Source of the DNA: Aliiroseovarius sp.
Lineage (GTDB): Bacteria; Pseudomonadota; Alphaproteobacteria; Rhodobacterales; Rhodobacteraceae
Length of the DNA stretch: 64,000 bases
Assembly: GCF_030148435.1 (NCBI RefSeq)
Contig: NZ_JASBTN010000024.1
Location: 1-64,000 of the forward strand
Direction: 5' to 3'
Shown here: positions 51,321-60,621 of the stretch, in pieces
Numbering within the stretch: the first letter of the stretch is position 1
Layout of the letters: every line of letters begins with the position of its first letter
The notes under the pieces: generated by a model
Told to the model about the DNA's origin: nothing
What the model saw: the letters and a program-made list of their open reading frames with translations, nothing else
Database searches by the model: none
Program-made: the position numbers and the translations under genes

Positions 51321-51346
51321 CCGTTATTCCCCACAGGACATAACGG
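51321..51346. promoter_or_regulatory. ModE (Mop) box 1
   Basis: CCGTTAT-N12-ATAACGG, a perfect 7-bp inverted repeat with the CGTTAT/ATAACG ends of known ModE operators, 8 bases upstream of the modA start codon. Confidence 0.7.
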
Positions 51347-51366
51347 ACAGGCTCGGGGGCATGCAA

Positions 51367-51392
51367 GCGTTATTCCCCATCGGAAATATCGC
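51367..51392. promoter_or_regulatory. ModE (Mop) box 2, imperfect
   Basis: GCGTTAT-N12-ATATCGC, with one mismatch in the central hexamer arms. It shares TTATTCCCCA with box 1 and is centred 46 bp from it. It overlaps the end and stop codon of modE. Confidence 0.45.
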
Positions 51393-51738
51393 CCAGCATC
51401 TGTTGCAGCCGCGCAATATGGTCGGCGCCTGCCTCCTGCGCCACCTCCTCCAGGGCCCGGAACTCGGTCAGCACCACCTGGCCCTCGTCCGTCACCACCG
51501 CGCCGCCGCCCCTGGCCCCACCACGGCTGGAGACCACCAGCGGCACGCGGAACATGGCGTTCATTGCCTCGACCAACTGCCAGGCGCGCTTGTAGCTCAT
51601 GCCCATCTCGCGCCCAGCCGCGGCGATCGAGCCGGTGCGGTCGATACGCTCCAAAAGCTCGGCCTTTCCCGGACCCATCCAGTCGTCGGGGCCGAACACC
51701 AGGCGCAGGCGGAAACGGGGATCGGGGGGCGTGCTCAT
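51370..51738 (-). CDS. modE: ModE-type molybdate-responsive regulator (DNA-binding domain only)
   Basis: A 122-residue protein equal to the N-terminal winged helix of ModE (LLERIDRTGSIAAAGREMGM, SYKRAWQLVEAMNAMF, GGARGGGAVVTDEG). The C-terminal molybdate-binding Mop domains of full-length ModE are absent, as in many alphaproteobacterial short ModE proteins. It is upstream of modA and on the same strand. The operators downstream of it suggest control of modABC. Confidence 0.9.
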   Translation of the reverse strand: MSTPPDPRFRLRLVFGPDDWMGPGKAELLERIDRTGSIAAAGREMGMSYKRAWQLVEAMNAMFRVPLVVSSRGGARGGGAVVTDEGQVVLTEFRALEEVAQEAGADHIARLQQMLGDISDGE

Positions 51739-51956
51739 GGGTCGACTGTGCCCTGTGCGCCCGCTGATCTCAAGCGCCACTTCGCGGGCGTTCAGCATGG
51801 TTCTGGCGGCAATTGAGTCCCCTACCGGGGATCACGGGCAAGCCGCGACGAAAGCCACCCCTGCGGGCCAAAGCCCGGGCGCCCGCCGCGAACAAGCATA
51901 GGCCAGAACGGTTCCGGGGCTGGGCGCGCATGCGGGCCTGCGCTAGACTGAGGGCC

Positions 51957-52286
51957 ATGAGCGCCCCGGTTTCCTCCATCCGCAATCTCGGCCCTGCCTC
52001 CGATACAGCCTTTGCCCGCGCCGGCATCCACACGGCCGAAGAGCTGCGTGCACTGGGGGCGGACAAGGCCTATGCCCGCCTGCTGGAAACCGGCACGCGC
52101 CCGCATTTCATCGGGTATTACGTGCTGGTCATGGGGCTGCAGGGGCGGCCGTGGAACGACTGCAAGGGCAAGGAAAAGGCCGCGCTGCGGGTAAAGTTCG
52201 ACGCGCTGAAGGTGGCGCACCAACCCGCGCAAAAGCCTGATTTTGAACGAATACTCGACGAGATTGGCATTCGCGCGGCCGAATAG
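51957..52286 (+). CDS. TfoX C-terminal-domain protein
   Basis: A 109-residue protein made of the TfoX/Sxy C-terminal domain (SIRNLGPASDTAFARAGI, AEELRALGADKAYARL), a helix-hairpin-helix-like fold. The N-terminal domain of full-length TfoX is missing. Competence regulation is not implied. The function of stand-alone domains is unknown. The 218 bases upstream (51739-51956) hold no gene I can support. Confidence 0.85.
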   Translation: MSAPVSSIRNLGPASDTAFARAGIHTAEELRALGADKAYARLLETGTRPHFIGYYVLVMGLQGRPWNDCKGKEKAALRVKFDALKVAHQPAQKPDFERILDEIGIRAAE

Positions 52287-52334
52287 GCCCTCGCTGGCCT
52301 TCCCATTTTCCGCGACTATCCCCATATCAATGTT

Positions 52335-52754
52335 ATGGATGTTAACATTGAAGCCCGCCTGCAGAGGCTCGAAACGCTGGCCTACAGGCTGGAGAACCTG
52401 CTGCCCATACCAGGCACGGATCTGCGCTTTGGCGTGGATGCGATATTGGGGTTGGTTCCGGTGGTGGGCGACGTCGTGGCGGTGATCCCGGGCGCCTATA
52501 TCATGGTCACAGCCCATGACATGGGGGCACCGCGCCGGTTGCTGATCCGCATGGGGCTGAACCTGGCCGTGGACGTGGCGATCGGTCTGGTCCCCGCGAT
52601 CGGTGATCTGTTCGACATTGCCTGGAATGCAAACACACGCAACGTGGCGCTCCTGCGCCGTCACCTTGAAACGCAAACCGCCCACGCCGAATGGGCGCGG
52701 GCGGCAGTAACTTTCGATCCGGCCCCCGTTCGGGACGCCGAAGGGGCGGTTTAG
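52335..52754 (+). CDS. DUF4112-family membrane protein
   Basis: A 139-residue protein with two membrane-embedded stretches and the repeated DUF4112 motif: [18 protein letters not shown] near residues 40-57 and [17 protein letters not shown] near 84-100. The function is unknown. Its TAG stop overlaps the TAA stop of the convergent ndk gene (52751-52754). Confidence 0.9.
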   Translation: MDVNIEARLQRLETLAYRLENLLPIPGTDLRFGVDAILGLVPVVGDVVAVIPGAYIMVTAHDMGAPRRLLIRMGLNLAVDVAIGLVPAIGDLFDIAWNANTRNVALLRRHLETQTAHAEWARAAVTFDPAPVRDAEGAV

Positions 52755-53173
52755 CCCACCAGCTCGAGGCCGGAGAAGAAGAAGGCGATTTCCACGGCGG
52801 CGGTTTCCGGGGCGTCGGACCCGTGCACCGAGTTCTCGCCGATCGACAGGGCGAACTCCTTGCGGATGGTGCCCTCGGCGGCTTCAGCCGGGTTGGTGGC
52901 GCCCATCACTTCGCGGTTTTTCGCGATGGCGTCTTCACCTTCCAGAACCTGAACCACGATCGGCTCCGAGATCATGAACTCGCACAGTTCGTCGAAGAAG
53001 GGACGTTCCTTGTGCACGCCGTAGAATTCCTGCGCCTGGGCCAGGGTCAGCTGGATACGCTTGGAGGCGACGATACGCAGGCCGGCCTCTTCGAATTTTG
53101 AAGCGATGACGCCGGTCAGGTTACGCTTGGTGGCGTCGGGTTTGATGATCGAGAAGGTGCGTTGAATGGCCAT
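52751..53173 (-). CDS. ndk: Nucleoside diphosphate kinase
   Basis: A 140-residue enzyme that balances NTP pools by phosphate transfer. The signature with the catalytic His is [12 protein letters not shown], and [13 protein letters not shown] is the N-terminal motif. The ATG at 53173 has AGGAGG upstream on the minus strand. The length is normal for the bacterial enzyme. Confidence 0.97.
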   Translation of the reverse strand: MAIQRTFSIIKPDATKRNLTGVIASKFEEAGLRIVASKRIQLTLAQAQEFYGVHKERPFFDELCEFMISEPIVVQVLEGEDAIAKNREVMGATNPAEAAEGTIRKEFALSIGENSVHGSDAPETAAVEIAFFFSGLELVG

Positions 53174-53424
53174 TTGGGCCTCCTGTCTAGCATGTGTCGT
53201 TGGGTTCAGAATTTGGCGCCCCACTAACACGCGTCCACTGTTTTGAAAAGCATCGATTGCATCATGACGACGGCAGCCTTGCCCTCCGCTTCGCAGGGCG
53301 TTGGGGCTGGCCGCCTGATGGCACATTAGTATCCGATTATTTTTGTCAGCTTTTTTGGTTGAAGTTTATTCCGAGTCTTTTTATAGGCCTTTACAGACTC
53401 AACCTGCCAACTCGGAGCTTCACG

Positions 53425-53718
53425 ATGACCCCTCACTTTTTACACGCAACCGCGTTGACCTTGGGAACCTTGTTCGCAACATCCGCCGCACTGGCGGAGC
53501 CGGCCGGATTTCCGTTCACCTACGAAATGTTCGAGCACTCGGTTTCGCACCTGGATCTCGAAGCCTGCCCGGACAGCCTGCCACAGAAAGACACATTCTG
53601 CCGAGCCGCCATCCAAAACGAGCAGTTCCATGTTTTCGCCTTTTCCTACGAGGGCGACAGCCCAATGGTGGGCTTTGCGACATTCGAGGCCGAAGGGCTC
53701 GACACCCTCCTGAAATAG
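53425..53718 (+). CDS. Hypothetical periplasmic protein
   Basis: A 97-residue exported protein with a signal peptide (ATALTLGTLFATSAALA) and two cysteines in the mature part (EACPDSLPQKDTFC). No domain is recognised. It lies between ndk and an ABC-F gene. The upstream 250 bases include an AT-rich stretch and a GAGTCT/AGACTC inverted repeat (about 53374-53402), perhaps its promoter and 5' leader. Confidence 0.75.
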   Translation: MTPHFLHATALTLGTLFATSAALAEPAGFPFTYEMFEHSVSHLDLEACPDSLPQKDTFCRAAIQNEQFHVFAFSYEGDSPMVGFATFEAEGLDTLLK

Positions 53719-53780
53719 GCCAGTGGGCGCCGGACGGTTGCTTCTGGCGCCACGCCTGCAGCTCTGGTATGCGCAGGCCC

Positions 53781-55631
53781 ATGTTGCGCATATCCGATAT
53801 CACCTACGCGGTCGAAGGCCGCCCGCTGTTCGAAGGCGCCGGCGCCACCATCCCCGACGGGCACAAGGTCGGCCTGGTCGGCCGCAACGGCACCGGCAAG
53901 ACCACGCTCTTTCGCCTGATCCGGGGGGAGCTCAGCCTGGAATCGGGCGATATCACGGTCCCGAAAGGCGCGCGGATCGGCGGCGTGGCGCAAGAGGTGC
54001 CGGCCTCCGAGACCTCGCTTCTGGACACGGTGCTGGCCGCCGACACGGAACGCGCCTCGCTGATGGCCGAAGCCGACACCGCCACCGATCCCGCCCGCAT
54101 TGCCGATATCCAGACGCGGCTGGCCGATATCGACGCCTGGTCGGCGGAGGCGCGCGCCTCCTCGATCCTGAAGGGTCTGGGCTTCGACGACGAACAACAC
54201 GCCATGCCCTGTTCCGCCTTCTCGGGCGGATGGCGCATGCGGGTCGCCCTGGCCGCCGTTCTGTTCGCGCAGCCCGACCTGTTGCTGCTGGACGAGCCGA
54301 CCAACTACCTCGACCTGGAGGGGGCGGTGTGGCTGGAACAGTATCTGGTGCGCTACCCGCACACGGTCATCATCATCTCGCACGACCGGGGCCTGCTGAA
54401 CCGGTCCGTGGGCGCGATCCTGCATTTGGAAGACCGCAAGCTGACGCTCTACCAGGGGCGCTATGACACTTTCGCCGAAACCCGCGCCGCCCGGCTGGCG
54501 GTGGCGGAGGCCGAGAACAAGTGTATCGAGGCCCGCCGCGCCCATCTGCAAAGCTTTGTCGACCGGTTCCGCTACAAGGCCTCCAAGGCGGTGCAGGCGC
54601 AGTCACGCCTGAAGATGATCGAGCGGTTGAAGCCGATCACCACCCCACAGGAAGCTGCGTTGAGAGCGTTCTCCTTCCCCTCGCCCGAAGAACTGTCGCC
54701 GCCGATCATTGCCATCGAAAGCGCGGCGACGGGCTATGACGGAACGCCGGTGCTCTCACGCATGACCCTGCGCATCGACCAGGACGACCGCATCGCACTT
54801 CTGGGCAAGAACGGTCAGGGAAAATCCACCCTTTCCAAGATGTTGTCCGGCCGCCTTGAAGTGCTTTCCAGCGGCATGACAACCGCGTCGAAGCTGCGCA
54901 TCGGGTATTTCGCCCAGCACCAGATGGACGAGCTCTACCCGGATGAAACGCCCATCGACCACCTGCGACGCCTGCGCCCCGGCGAGACCCCCGCCCAGCT
55001 GCGCTCGCGCCTGTCGGGCTTCGGGTTGAACGCGGATCAGGCGGAAACGCTGGTCGCGAAACTCTCGGGCGGGCAGAAGGCGCGGCTGACGCTGCTGATC
55101 GCCACGATCGACGCGCCGCACCTCTTGATCCTCGACGAACCGACCAACCATCTGGACATGGAAAGCCGCGAGGCGCTGGTCGAGGCGCTGACCGCCTATT
55201 CCGGCGCGGTCGTTCTGGTCAGCCACGACATGCACCTGCTGTCGCTTGTGGCCGACCGTCTGTGGCTGGTGAACAAGGGTCGTGTGACACCCTATGAACA
55301 GGATCTCGAGGCCTACCGCGCCGAGCTGCTGACCCGGGACGCGGCGGACAAACCGGCCAAGCCCGCCGCTCCCAGGGCAAAACGCCCCGACCGCGACAGG
55401 ATCCTTGCCCTGCGCGCCGATCTGCGCAAATGCGAAGCCCGGGTCGAGAAGCTGACCGAGATGCGCGAGAAGCTGGATGCGAAACTGGCGGACCCGGCGC
55501 TCTATGAGCCCGGCAAGGCAGGCGAAATCGCCCAATGGCAGAAGAAACATGCCGAGGTGATGGAAGGGCTGGACCGCGCCGAAACCCTGTGGATGGATGC
55601 CCAGGAGAAGCTGGACGCGGCGGAGGCCTAG
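53781..55631 (+). CDS. ABC-F family ATPase (Uup/EttA-like)
   Basis: A 616-residue soluble protein with two ABC ATPase domains. Walker A motifs are GRNGTGKTT and GKNGQGKST. ABC signatures are FSGGWRMRVALA and LSGGQKARLTLL, and the Walker B motifs are LLLDEPTNYLD and LILDEPTNHLD. A linker of about 80 residues joins the domains, and a C-terminal coiled coil (ALRADLRKCEARVEKLTEMR) is visible. Family members act on ribosomes. The exact subgroup is not certain. An alternative start lies at 53769. Confidence 0.94.
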   Translation: MLRISDITYAVEGRPLFEGAGATIPDGHKVGLVGRNGTGKTTLFRLIRGELSLESGDITVPKGARIGGVAQEVPASETSLLDTVLAADTERASLMAEADTATDPARIADIQTRLADIDAWSAEARASSILKGLGFDDEQHAMPCSAFSGGWRMRVALAAVLFAQPDLLLLDEPTNYLDLEGAVWLEQYLVRYPHTVIIISHDRGLLNRSVGAILHLEDRKLTLYQGRYDTFAETRAARLAVAEAENKCIEARRAHLQSFVDRFRYKASKAVQAQSRLKMIERLKPITTPQEAALRAFSFPSPEELSPPIIAIESAATGYDGTPVLSRMTLRIDQDDRIALLGKNGQGKSTLSKMLSGRLEVLSSGMTTASKLRIGYFAQHQMDELYPDETPIDHLRRLRPGETPAQLRSRLSGFGLNADQAETLVAKLSGGQKARLTLLIATIDAPHLLILDEPTNHLDMESREALVEALTAYSGAVVLVSHDMHLLSLVADRLWLVNKGRVTPYEQDLEAYRAELLTRDAADKPAKPAAPRAKRPDRDRILALRADLRKCEARVEKLTEMREKLDAKLADPALYEPGKAGEIAQWQKKHAEVMEGLDRAETLWMDAQEKLDAAEA

Positions 55632-55726
55632 CCCCTCGCGGCGAAACCCCGGCGAGGGATTAATTCTGTCGGTGGCTCGCCTCACCGCCTCTTGCCCTGG
55701 CCCGCGGCTCCCGCTAACCAGCGCCC

Positions 55727-56356
55727 ATGACCGATCTGCCCGCCCTCATCTCGGCTTTTGCCACGCTTTTCGTAATTATTGACCCGATCGGGCTGATGCC
55801 GATCTTCGTGGCCCTGACCAAGGGGGCGACACCCCGGCACCGCCGCACGATCGCCATCCGCGCGCTGGGTATTGCCGCCCTGCTGCTCACGCTCTTCGGC
55901 CTGTTGGGTGAGGCGGTGCTGGGCTTTCTCGGCATCTCCATGCCCGCCTTCCGCATCGCCGGCGGGCTGCTTCTGTTCCTGACCGCGCTCGACATGCTGT
56001 TCGAACGGCGCACCCAGCGCCGCAAGGACCAGTCCGAGACCGCCATGGATCCCGCCGACGACCCGTCGGTCTTCCCCTTGTCGACCCCGCTGATCGCCGG
56101 GCCCGGGGCAATTGCGGCGATGATCCTGCTGACCGGCCAGGCCGAGGGCGCGCTGGGGTTGGCGGCGGTTCTGGGCGTCATGCTGGCGGTGCTGGCCGTG
56201 GTCATGGTGTTTTTCCTTGCCGCCGGCGTGCTGGAACGACTATTGCGCGAGACCGGGATCAACGTGCTGACCCGCCTTCTGGGCATGCTGCTGGCGGCCC
56301 TCGCCGTCCAGTTCGTACTGGATGGTCTGGCGGATTTCGGCTTCATCACCGGGTAA
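55727..56356 (+). CDS. MarC-family integral membrane protein
   Basis: A 209-residue protein with about six transmembrane helices. MarC/UPF0056 motifs are FATLFVIIDPIGLMPIFVAL and FPLSTPLIAGPGAIAAMILL. The function is unknown despite the multiple-antibiotic-resistance name. Confidence 0.93.
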   Translation: MTDLPALISAFATLFVIIDPIGLMPIFVALTKGATPRHRRTIAIRALGIAALLLTLFGLLGEAVLGFLGISMPAFRIAGGLLLFLTALDMLFERRTQRRKDQSETAMDPADDPSVFPLSTPLIAGPGAIAAMILLTGQAEGALGLAAVLGVMLAVLAVVMVFFLAAGVLERLLRETGINVLTRLLGMLLAALAVQFVLDGLADFGFITG

Positions 56357-56430
56357 ACCCGTGACATGCCACCGCATTGTAGCAATCCCCTCCTGAACCC
56401 CTATATCCTTGTCAGAACACGGGAGTTTCC

Positions 56431-57009
56431 ATGAGCGGCAACGACTACGGACAATTGATCTACCTTGCACTGCTGGGGGCAGCCATTGTCGGATACTTCA
56501 TCGCCGACAACCGGCAATCGCTGGGCAAGAACCTCCGCATGGCGATCGTCTGGGGGCTGCTGTTTCTGGGGCTGATCGCTGCCTATGGGCTGTGGGACGG
56601 TATCAGGTCCGAGGTAATGCCGCGCCAGACCCTGACCTCTTCGGGCCAGATCGAAGTTCCCCGCGGTCTCGGCGGCCATTTCTACCTGGTCCTGCGCCTG
56701 AATGGCGAACCGGTCGAATTCATTGTCGACACCGGCGCTTCGGACGTGGTGCTGAGCCGCCAGGACGCTCTGCGTGCCGGCATTGACCTGAACAGCCTTG
56801 CCTATCTGGGCCGCGCCTATACTGCAAATGGAGAGGTCCGCACGGCCCCGGCCCGCATCGACACCGTCGAGCTTGGGAATTTCACAGACCATGACCTGCG
56901 CGTGGTGGTGAACGAGGGTGAGATGGAGGGATCGCTCCTGGGCATGACCTACCTGCGCCGTTTCGAAAGCCTGGAGATCCGGGGCGACCGGCTGATCCTG
57001 ACCCGGTAG
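56431..57009 (+). CDS. Membrane-anchored retropepsin-like aspartic protease (clan AA)
   Basis: A 192-residue protein with two N-terminal transmembrane helices (LIYLALLGAAIVGYFI and MAIVWGLLFLGLIAAYGLW) and a single periplasmic retropepsin-like domain with the active site EFIVDTGASDVVLS. The flap region NGEVRTAPARID and GSLLGMTYLRRF follow. It resembles the TIGR02281 family of alphaproteobacterial proteins, which presumably act as dimers. The substrate is unknown. Confidence 0.88.
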   Translation: MSGNDYGQLIYLALLGAAIVGYFIADNRQSLGKNLRMAIVWGLLFLGLIAAYGLWDGIRSEVMPRQTLTSSGQIEVPRGLGGHFYLVLRLNGEPVEFIVDTGASDVVLSRQDALRAGIDLNSLAYLGRAYTANGEVRTAPARIDTVELGNFTDHDLRVVVNEGEMEGSLLGMTYLRRFESLEIRGDRLILTR

Positions 57010-57050
57010 ACGCAGGTCATATCGGGACCGGCACCCGGACGCGGATTAAG

Positions 57051-57219
57051 TTGGGGGCCAGCCCCCAAACCCCCGGGATATTTCAGGAAAGATGAAAAAA
57101 AGGCAGGCACGAGGCCCGCCGGGGCCACAACCTGCCCTTACCTGCGAAAATGTATCCAGCTTTCAGCTTTCCGCAAATATCCCGGGGGAGCGGGTGAAAC
57201 CCGCGGGGGCAGCGCCCCC
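57051..57219. repeat. Extragenic inverted-repeat element with terminal hairpins
   Basis: The outer arms CCCCCGGGATATTT (57070-57083) and AAATATCCCGGGGG (57175-57188) are a perfect 14-bp inverted repeat. Beyond them lie short GC hairpins: GGGGGccaGCCCCC-like (57053-57066) on the left, CGGGT-GAA-ACCCG (57191-57203) and GGGGGCagcGCCCCC (57205-57219) on the right. It lies between convergent genes, where it could end transcripts from both sides. Similar GC-rich elements occur between genes in Rhodobacterales. Confidence 0.75.
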
Positions 57220-57274
57220 ACGCGAGCACATCAAGCGTCGCGCAGCGACACAACCTGGCAACACCGGGGGCCAT

Positions 57275-57736
57275 TCACCTGCTTTCGGCCTTCATTTCCC
57301 AGTGTCCGCTTTCCTGGCTCCAGTACTTGGCCTTCACGCCCGCCCCGGTGAGTGCCTTCCACTGGGCCCGTGCGTGATCCACAGCCTGGGGATCATTGCC
57401 GTCGAACAGGATCATCGCCCGGGTCAGCCCCGCGAGTTCCTCGGCGGTCACATCGGCACCATCAATCGACACCAAGGCCGCCGCGTCATTGGGCAGCGCA
57501 TCATCTGTGGTCAACAGGATGGGCTGATCCAGGTCATGCGGACCGCCCGCGCGGCCGTGTGGCAGGAACCCCTCTTCGGGCCCAAGCCACAGCTTCTCGT
57601 CCAACCAGGCGATGCGCCGCGCCTCCCGCCCCCGAACCACCACCTGCCAGCCGGCCTCCAGCGACTTGCCCAGAAGAAAGGGCAATGTCGCCTCCAGCGG
57701 CGCGTGGGTCATGTGGTAGAAGAAAACTTCACTCAT
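57275..57736 (-). CDS. holC: DNA polymerase III chi subunit
   Basis: A 153-residue clamp-loader accessory protein that contacts SSB. The N-terminus (VFFYHMTHAPLEATLPFLLGK) and AWLDEKLWLGPEEGFLPHG are conserved in HolC. It follows pepA by 10 bases, the usual proteobacterial arrangement. Confidence 0.94.
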   Translation of the reverse strand: MSEVFFYHMTHAPLEATLPFLLGKSLEAGWQVVVRGREARRIAWLDEKLWLGPEEGFLPHGRAGGPHDLDQPILLTTDDALPNDAAALVSIDGADVTAEELAGLTRAMILFDGNDPQAVDHARAQWKALTGAGVKAKYWSQESGHWEMKAESR

Positions 57737-57746
57737 CGCCCGATTT

Positions 57747-59222
57747 TCAGCCTTCCTGCAGGTCGGCGATCAGCCGGTTCAGTGCCAGCACGCCCCAGCC
57801 GGTGGCGCCCTTTGGCGCCAGCGGCGTACCCGAGGCCGCCGTGGCGGTGCCAGCGATGTCGAGGTGGATCCAGGGCGTGCCCTCCTTGACGAAGCGCTGC
57901 AGGAACTGCGCCGCGGTGATCGACCCGGCCGTCCGGCCGCCCACGTTCTTCATATCCGCCTTGTCCGATTTCAAGAGCTTGTCATAAGCCGCCCCCAACG
58001 GCATGCGCCAGGCGCCCTCGCCCTCGACTTCGGCGGCCTTGAGGAAGCTCTTGCACAGCGTGTCGTCGTTCGAAAAGACTCCGGTGTTCTCGTTGCCGAG
58101 GCCAATGATGATCGCACCTGTCAGGGTGGCCAGGTCGATCATGCCGGTCGGGTCGAATTTCTCCTGCGCGTACCACATGATGTCACAGAGCACCAAGCGG
58201 CCCTCGGCATCGGTATTGATCACCTCGATCGTGTCGCCCTTCATCGAGGCGACGATATCACCGGGACGCTGGGCGCGGCCGTCGGGCATGTTCTCGACCA
58301 GGCCAACGATGCCGACCACATTGGCCTTGGCCTTGCGCAGGGCAAGCGCCTTCATTGCCCCGGAAACGGTGCCCGCGCCGCCCATATCCATCGTCATGTC
58401 TTCCATGCCGCCCGCCGGTTTCAGGCTGATGCCGCCGGTGTCGAAGACCACCCCCTTGCCGATCAGCGCAAAAGGCCGCGCGCCTTCCTCGCCGCCCTTC
58501 CATTCCATCACCACGACTTTGGACGGGCTTTCCGAGCCCTGCCCCACACCCAAAAGCGCACGCATGCCCAGCGCTTCCAGCTCTGGTTCATCCATCACGG
58601 TGACGTCCAGCCCGATCGCCTCCATCTCCTTGAGACGGCGGGAAAATTCCGTAGTAGTCAGCACGTTCGACGGTTCGTTTACCAAGTCGCGGGTCATGAA
58701 TACACCTTCGGCCAGCGCGGCCAGGGTGTCGGCCTTTGCGCTGGCCTCCTCGGGCTTGTTGACGGCCAGGGTCAGGCTGCCCTCCTTGACCTCGCCCGCC
58801 TCGCCGGTGCGGTGCGGATTGAACCTGTAGGCGCGCAGCATGGCGCCCAGGGCGAGTTCCTCGCCATGGCGGATGGTGTTGGCAACGACCAGCACCGGTT
58901 TGCCCGCCCCCGCCTTGCCGATCACGCCGCCCGCCTTGCGCGCGTCCAGCACCGAGGCGCGGCGATCCAGGCGCACCACCTGCACCGCTTCGGCGGCCAT
59001 GCCCGACGGCCAGGGCAGTTCGACCGCGTCGCCCGGCTTCATCTTGGCGAAGCCCTCGCTGTCGCGCACCCGCTCCAGCGCGCCGCGGGTCAGCCGGTTC
59101 ACCCGGCGCGCGCCCTTGTCCAGAGGACCGTCGCCTGACAGGAACACCACCACGCGCCCGGGGGCGGTGGCCAGTGCCTCCAGGTCCAGCTCGACAAACT
59201 TGGCTTGGGTCACGGTGGTCAT
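57747..59222 (-). CDS. pepA: Leucyl aminopeptidase (M17 family)
   Basis: A 491-residue two-metal aminopeptidase. The signature NTDAEGRLVLCD and the metal-binding/catalytic segment GKGVVFDTGGISLKPAGGM are present. The catalytic domain is C-terminal, after a variable N-terminal domain. The ATG at 59222 has GGAGAG upstream and is preferred to an in-frame start at 59255. It is divergent from lptF, as in many Proteobacteria, with 253 intergenic bases that contain no gene. Confidence 0.96.
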   Translation of the reverse strand: MTTVTQAKFVELDLEALATAPGRVVVFLSGDGPLDKGARRVNRLTRGALERVRDSEGFAKMKPGDAVELPWPSGMAAEAVQVVRLDRRASVLDARKAGGVIGKAGAGKPVLVVANTIRHGEELALGAMLRAYRFNPHRTGEAGEVKEGSLTLAVNKPEEASAKADTLAALAEGVFMTRDLVNEPSNVLTTTEFSRRLKEMEAIGLDVTVMDEPELEALGMRALLGVGQGSESPSKVVVMEWKGGEEGARPFALIGKGVVFDTGGISLKPAGGMEDMTMDMGGAGTVSGAMKALALRKAKANVVGIVGLVENMPDGRAQRPGDIVASMKGDTIEVINTDAEGRLVLCDIMWYAQEKFDPTGMIDLATLTGAIIIGLGNENTGVFSNDDTLCKSFLKAAEVEGEGAWRMPLGAAYDKLLKSDKADMKNVGGRTAGSITAAQFLQRFVKEGTPWIHLDIAGTATAASGTPLAPKGATGWGVLALNRLIADLQEG

Positions 59223-59475
59223 GAATACTCTCCTGTCAGACGGGTCTGCCGCCATTGGTAGCGGTCACGGGCGGATTTGACCAGATGCGCCGGGCGGCCC
59301 GGCGGTCGGCAATTTGTCGCCCAGCACCGGGGGCTTTGACACACCTGTTTTGCAAGGAACAACGCCGCCCGGGCAAAATGCCCCGCATATCGGGGGAATT
59401 CCGGGCAAAAGCAGTTTTCCCCACACCGTCGATCCGCTAGAACCGAAACACTGCAAAAGCGCTTTGGGGGAAGCA

Positions 59476-60621
59476 TTGGCCAGATTCGACAGATACCTGC
59501 TGTCTCAACTGACGGTGCTGTTCGGCTTCTTTGCGCTGGTGCTGGTGCTGATTTACTGGGTGAACCGGGCCGTGCGCCTGTTTGACCAGCTGGTCGCGAA
59601 TGGTGAGAGCATTCTGGTTTTCCTTGAGTTCACGGCCCTGACCCTGCCGTCGATGATTGCAGCCGTCGTGCCCTTTGCCGCCCTTGCCGCCGCGGTTTTC
59701 GTCACCAATCGGCTGAGTTCGGAAAGTGAACTGGTTGTGGTCGAAGCGGCGGGATATTCCCCCTTCCGCCTGGCCCGCCCGGTGCTGGCCTTTGGCCTGA
59801 TCGCCGGGTTGTTCGTGGCGCTTCTGACCCATGTGCTGGTGCCCTCAAGCCAGCAACGGCTGGCCGAACGCCAGGCCGAGATCGCCCAGAACATTACCGC
59901 GCGCTTCCTGTCCCAGGGATCGTTCGAGCACCCGGCGAACGGGATCACGCTCTACATCCGCGAGATTACCCCCGAGGGCGAGCTGCGCGACCTGTTCCTG
60001 ACCGATACGCGCGACGTCGCACGACATGTGACCTATACCGCCCAGCGCGCCCTTGTCGTGCGGTCCGAAACCGGGCCGAAACTGGTCATGTTCGACGGGC
60101 TTGCCCAGGTCCTTTCGACCGGTGACAGCGACCTGATCACCACCACATTCGAGGATTTCACCTATGACCTCGGCGCGCTGATCGATCAGGGCATGATACC
60201 GGCGTTGACGCTGCGCACCCTCTCGACCGCAGATCTGTTGGCCGCCACACCGGCGATGCAGCGCGTGCTGAACGCGCCGCGCGCGGTCTTTCTGGCCGAG
60301 GCGCATGAGCGCACCGGCCAGGCCGCCATGGTGGTGGTCGCGTCCCTGGTCGGCTTTTCGGTCCTGATGCTTGGCAGCTTCAGCCGGTTCGGACTTTGGC
60401 GCCAGATGCTGGGCGCCGCGGTGCTGTTCATCCTGCTTCTGACACTCGACAATACGATGGTGGACACGGCCCGGAGCGATGACAGGGGCTGGGTGTTGAT
60501 CTATCTGACACCGCTTGTCGGGCTGGTGGTCTGCGCCGCCGTTCTTTGGGTTTCGGCCCGCCCCGCACTGTTTGCCCGCCGAAGCAAGCTGCCCGCTCCC
60601 CCCGTGGAGGTGCCGGCATGA
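59476..60621 (+). CDS. lptF: LPS export ABC transporter permease LptF
   Basis: A 381-residue inner-membrane permease (YjgP/YjgQ family) that with LptB and LptG extracts lipopolysaccharide. It has two helices before, and several after, a periplasmic beta-jellyroll domain (ITLYIREITPEGELRDLFLTD). The start is a TTG at 59476 with GGGGGA upstream. It gives the normal N-terminus ARFDRYLLSQL. The frame extends upstream without a better start. It overlaps lptG by four bases. Confidence 0.93.
   Translation: MARFDRYLLSQLTVLFGFFALVLVLIYWVNRAVRLFDQLVANGESILVFLEFTALTLPSMIAAVVPFAALAAAVFVTNRLSSESELVVVEAAGYSPFRLARPVLAFGLIAGLFVALLTHVLVPSSQQRLAERQAEIAQNITARFLSQGSFEHPANGITLYIREITPEGELRDLFLTDTRDVARHVTYTAQRALVVRSETGPKLVMFDGLAQVLSTGDSDLITTTFEDFTYDLGALIDQGMIPALTLRTLSTADLLAATPAMQRVLNAPRAVFLAEAHERTGQAAMVVVASLVGFSVLMLGSFSRFGLWRQMLGAAVLFILLLTLDNTMVDTARSDDRGWVLIYLTPLVGLVVCAAVLWVSARPALFARRSKLPAPPVEVPA

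Noticed and set aside
53174-53424. Possible tRNA or small RNA between ndk and the exported protein gene
   Set aside because: No cloverleaf, no conserved TTCGA loop and no terminator were found. The stretch looks like two promoters and leaders.
59336-59364. TTGACA as a sigma-70 promoter for lptF
   Set aside because: A good -35 is present, but the hexamer 17 bases downstream (ACAACG) is a poor -10, so I did not call it.
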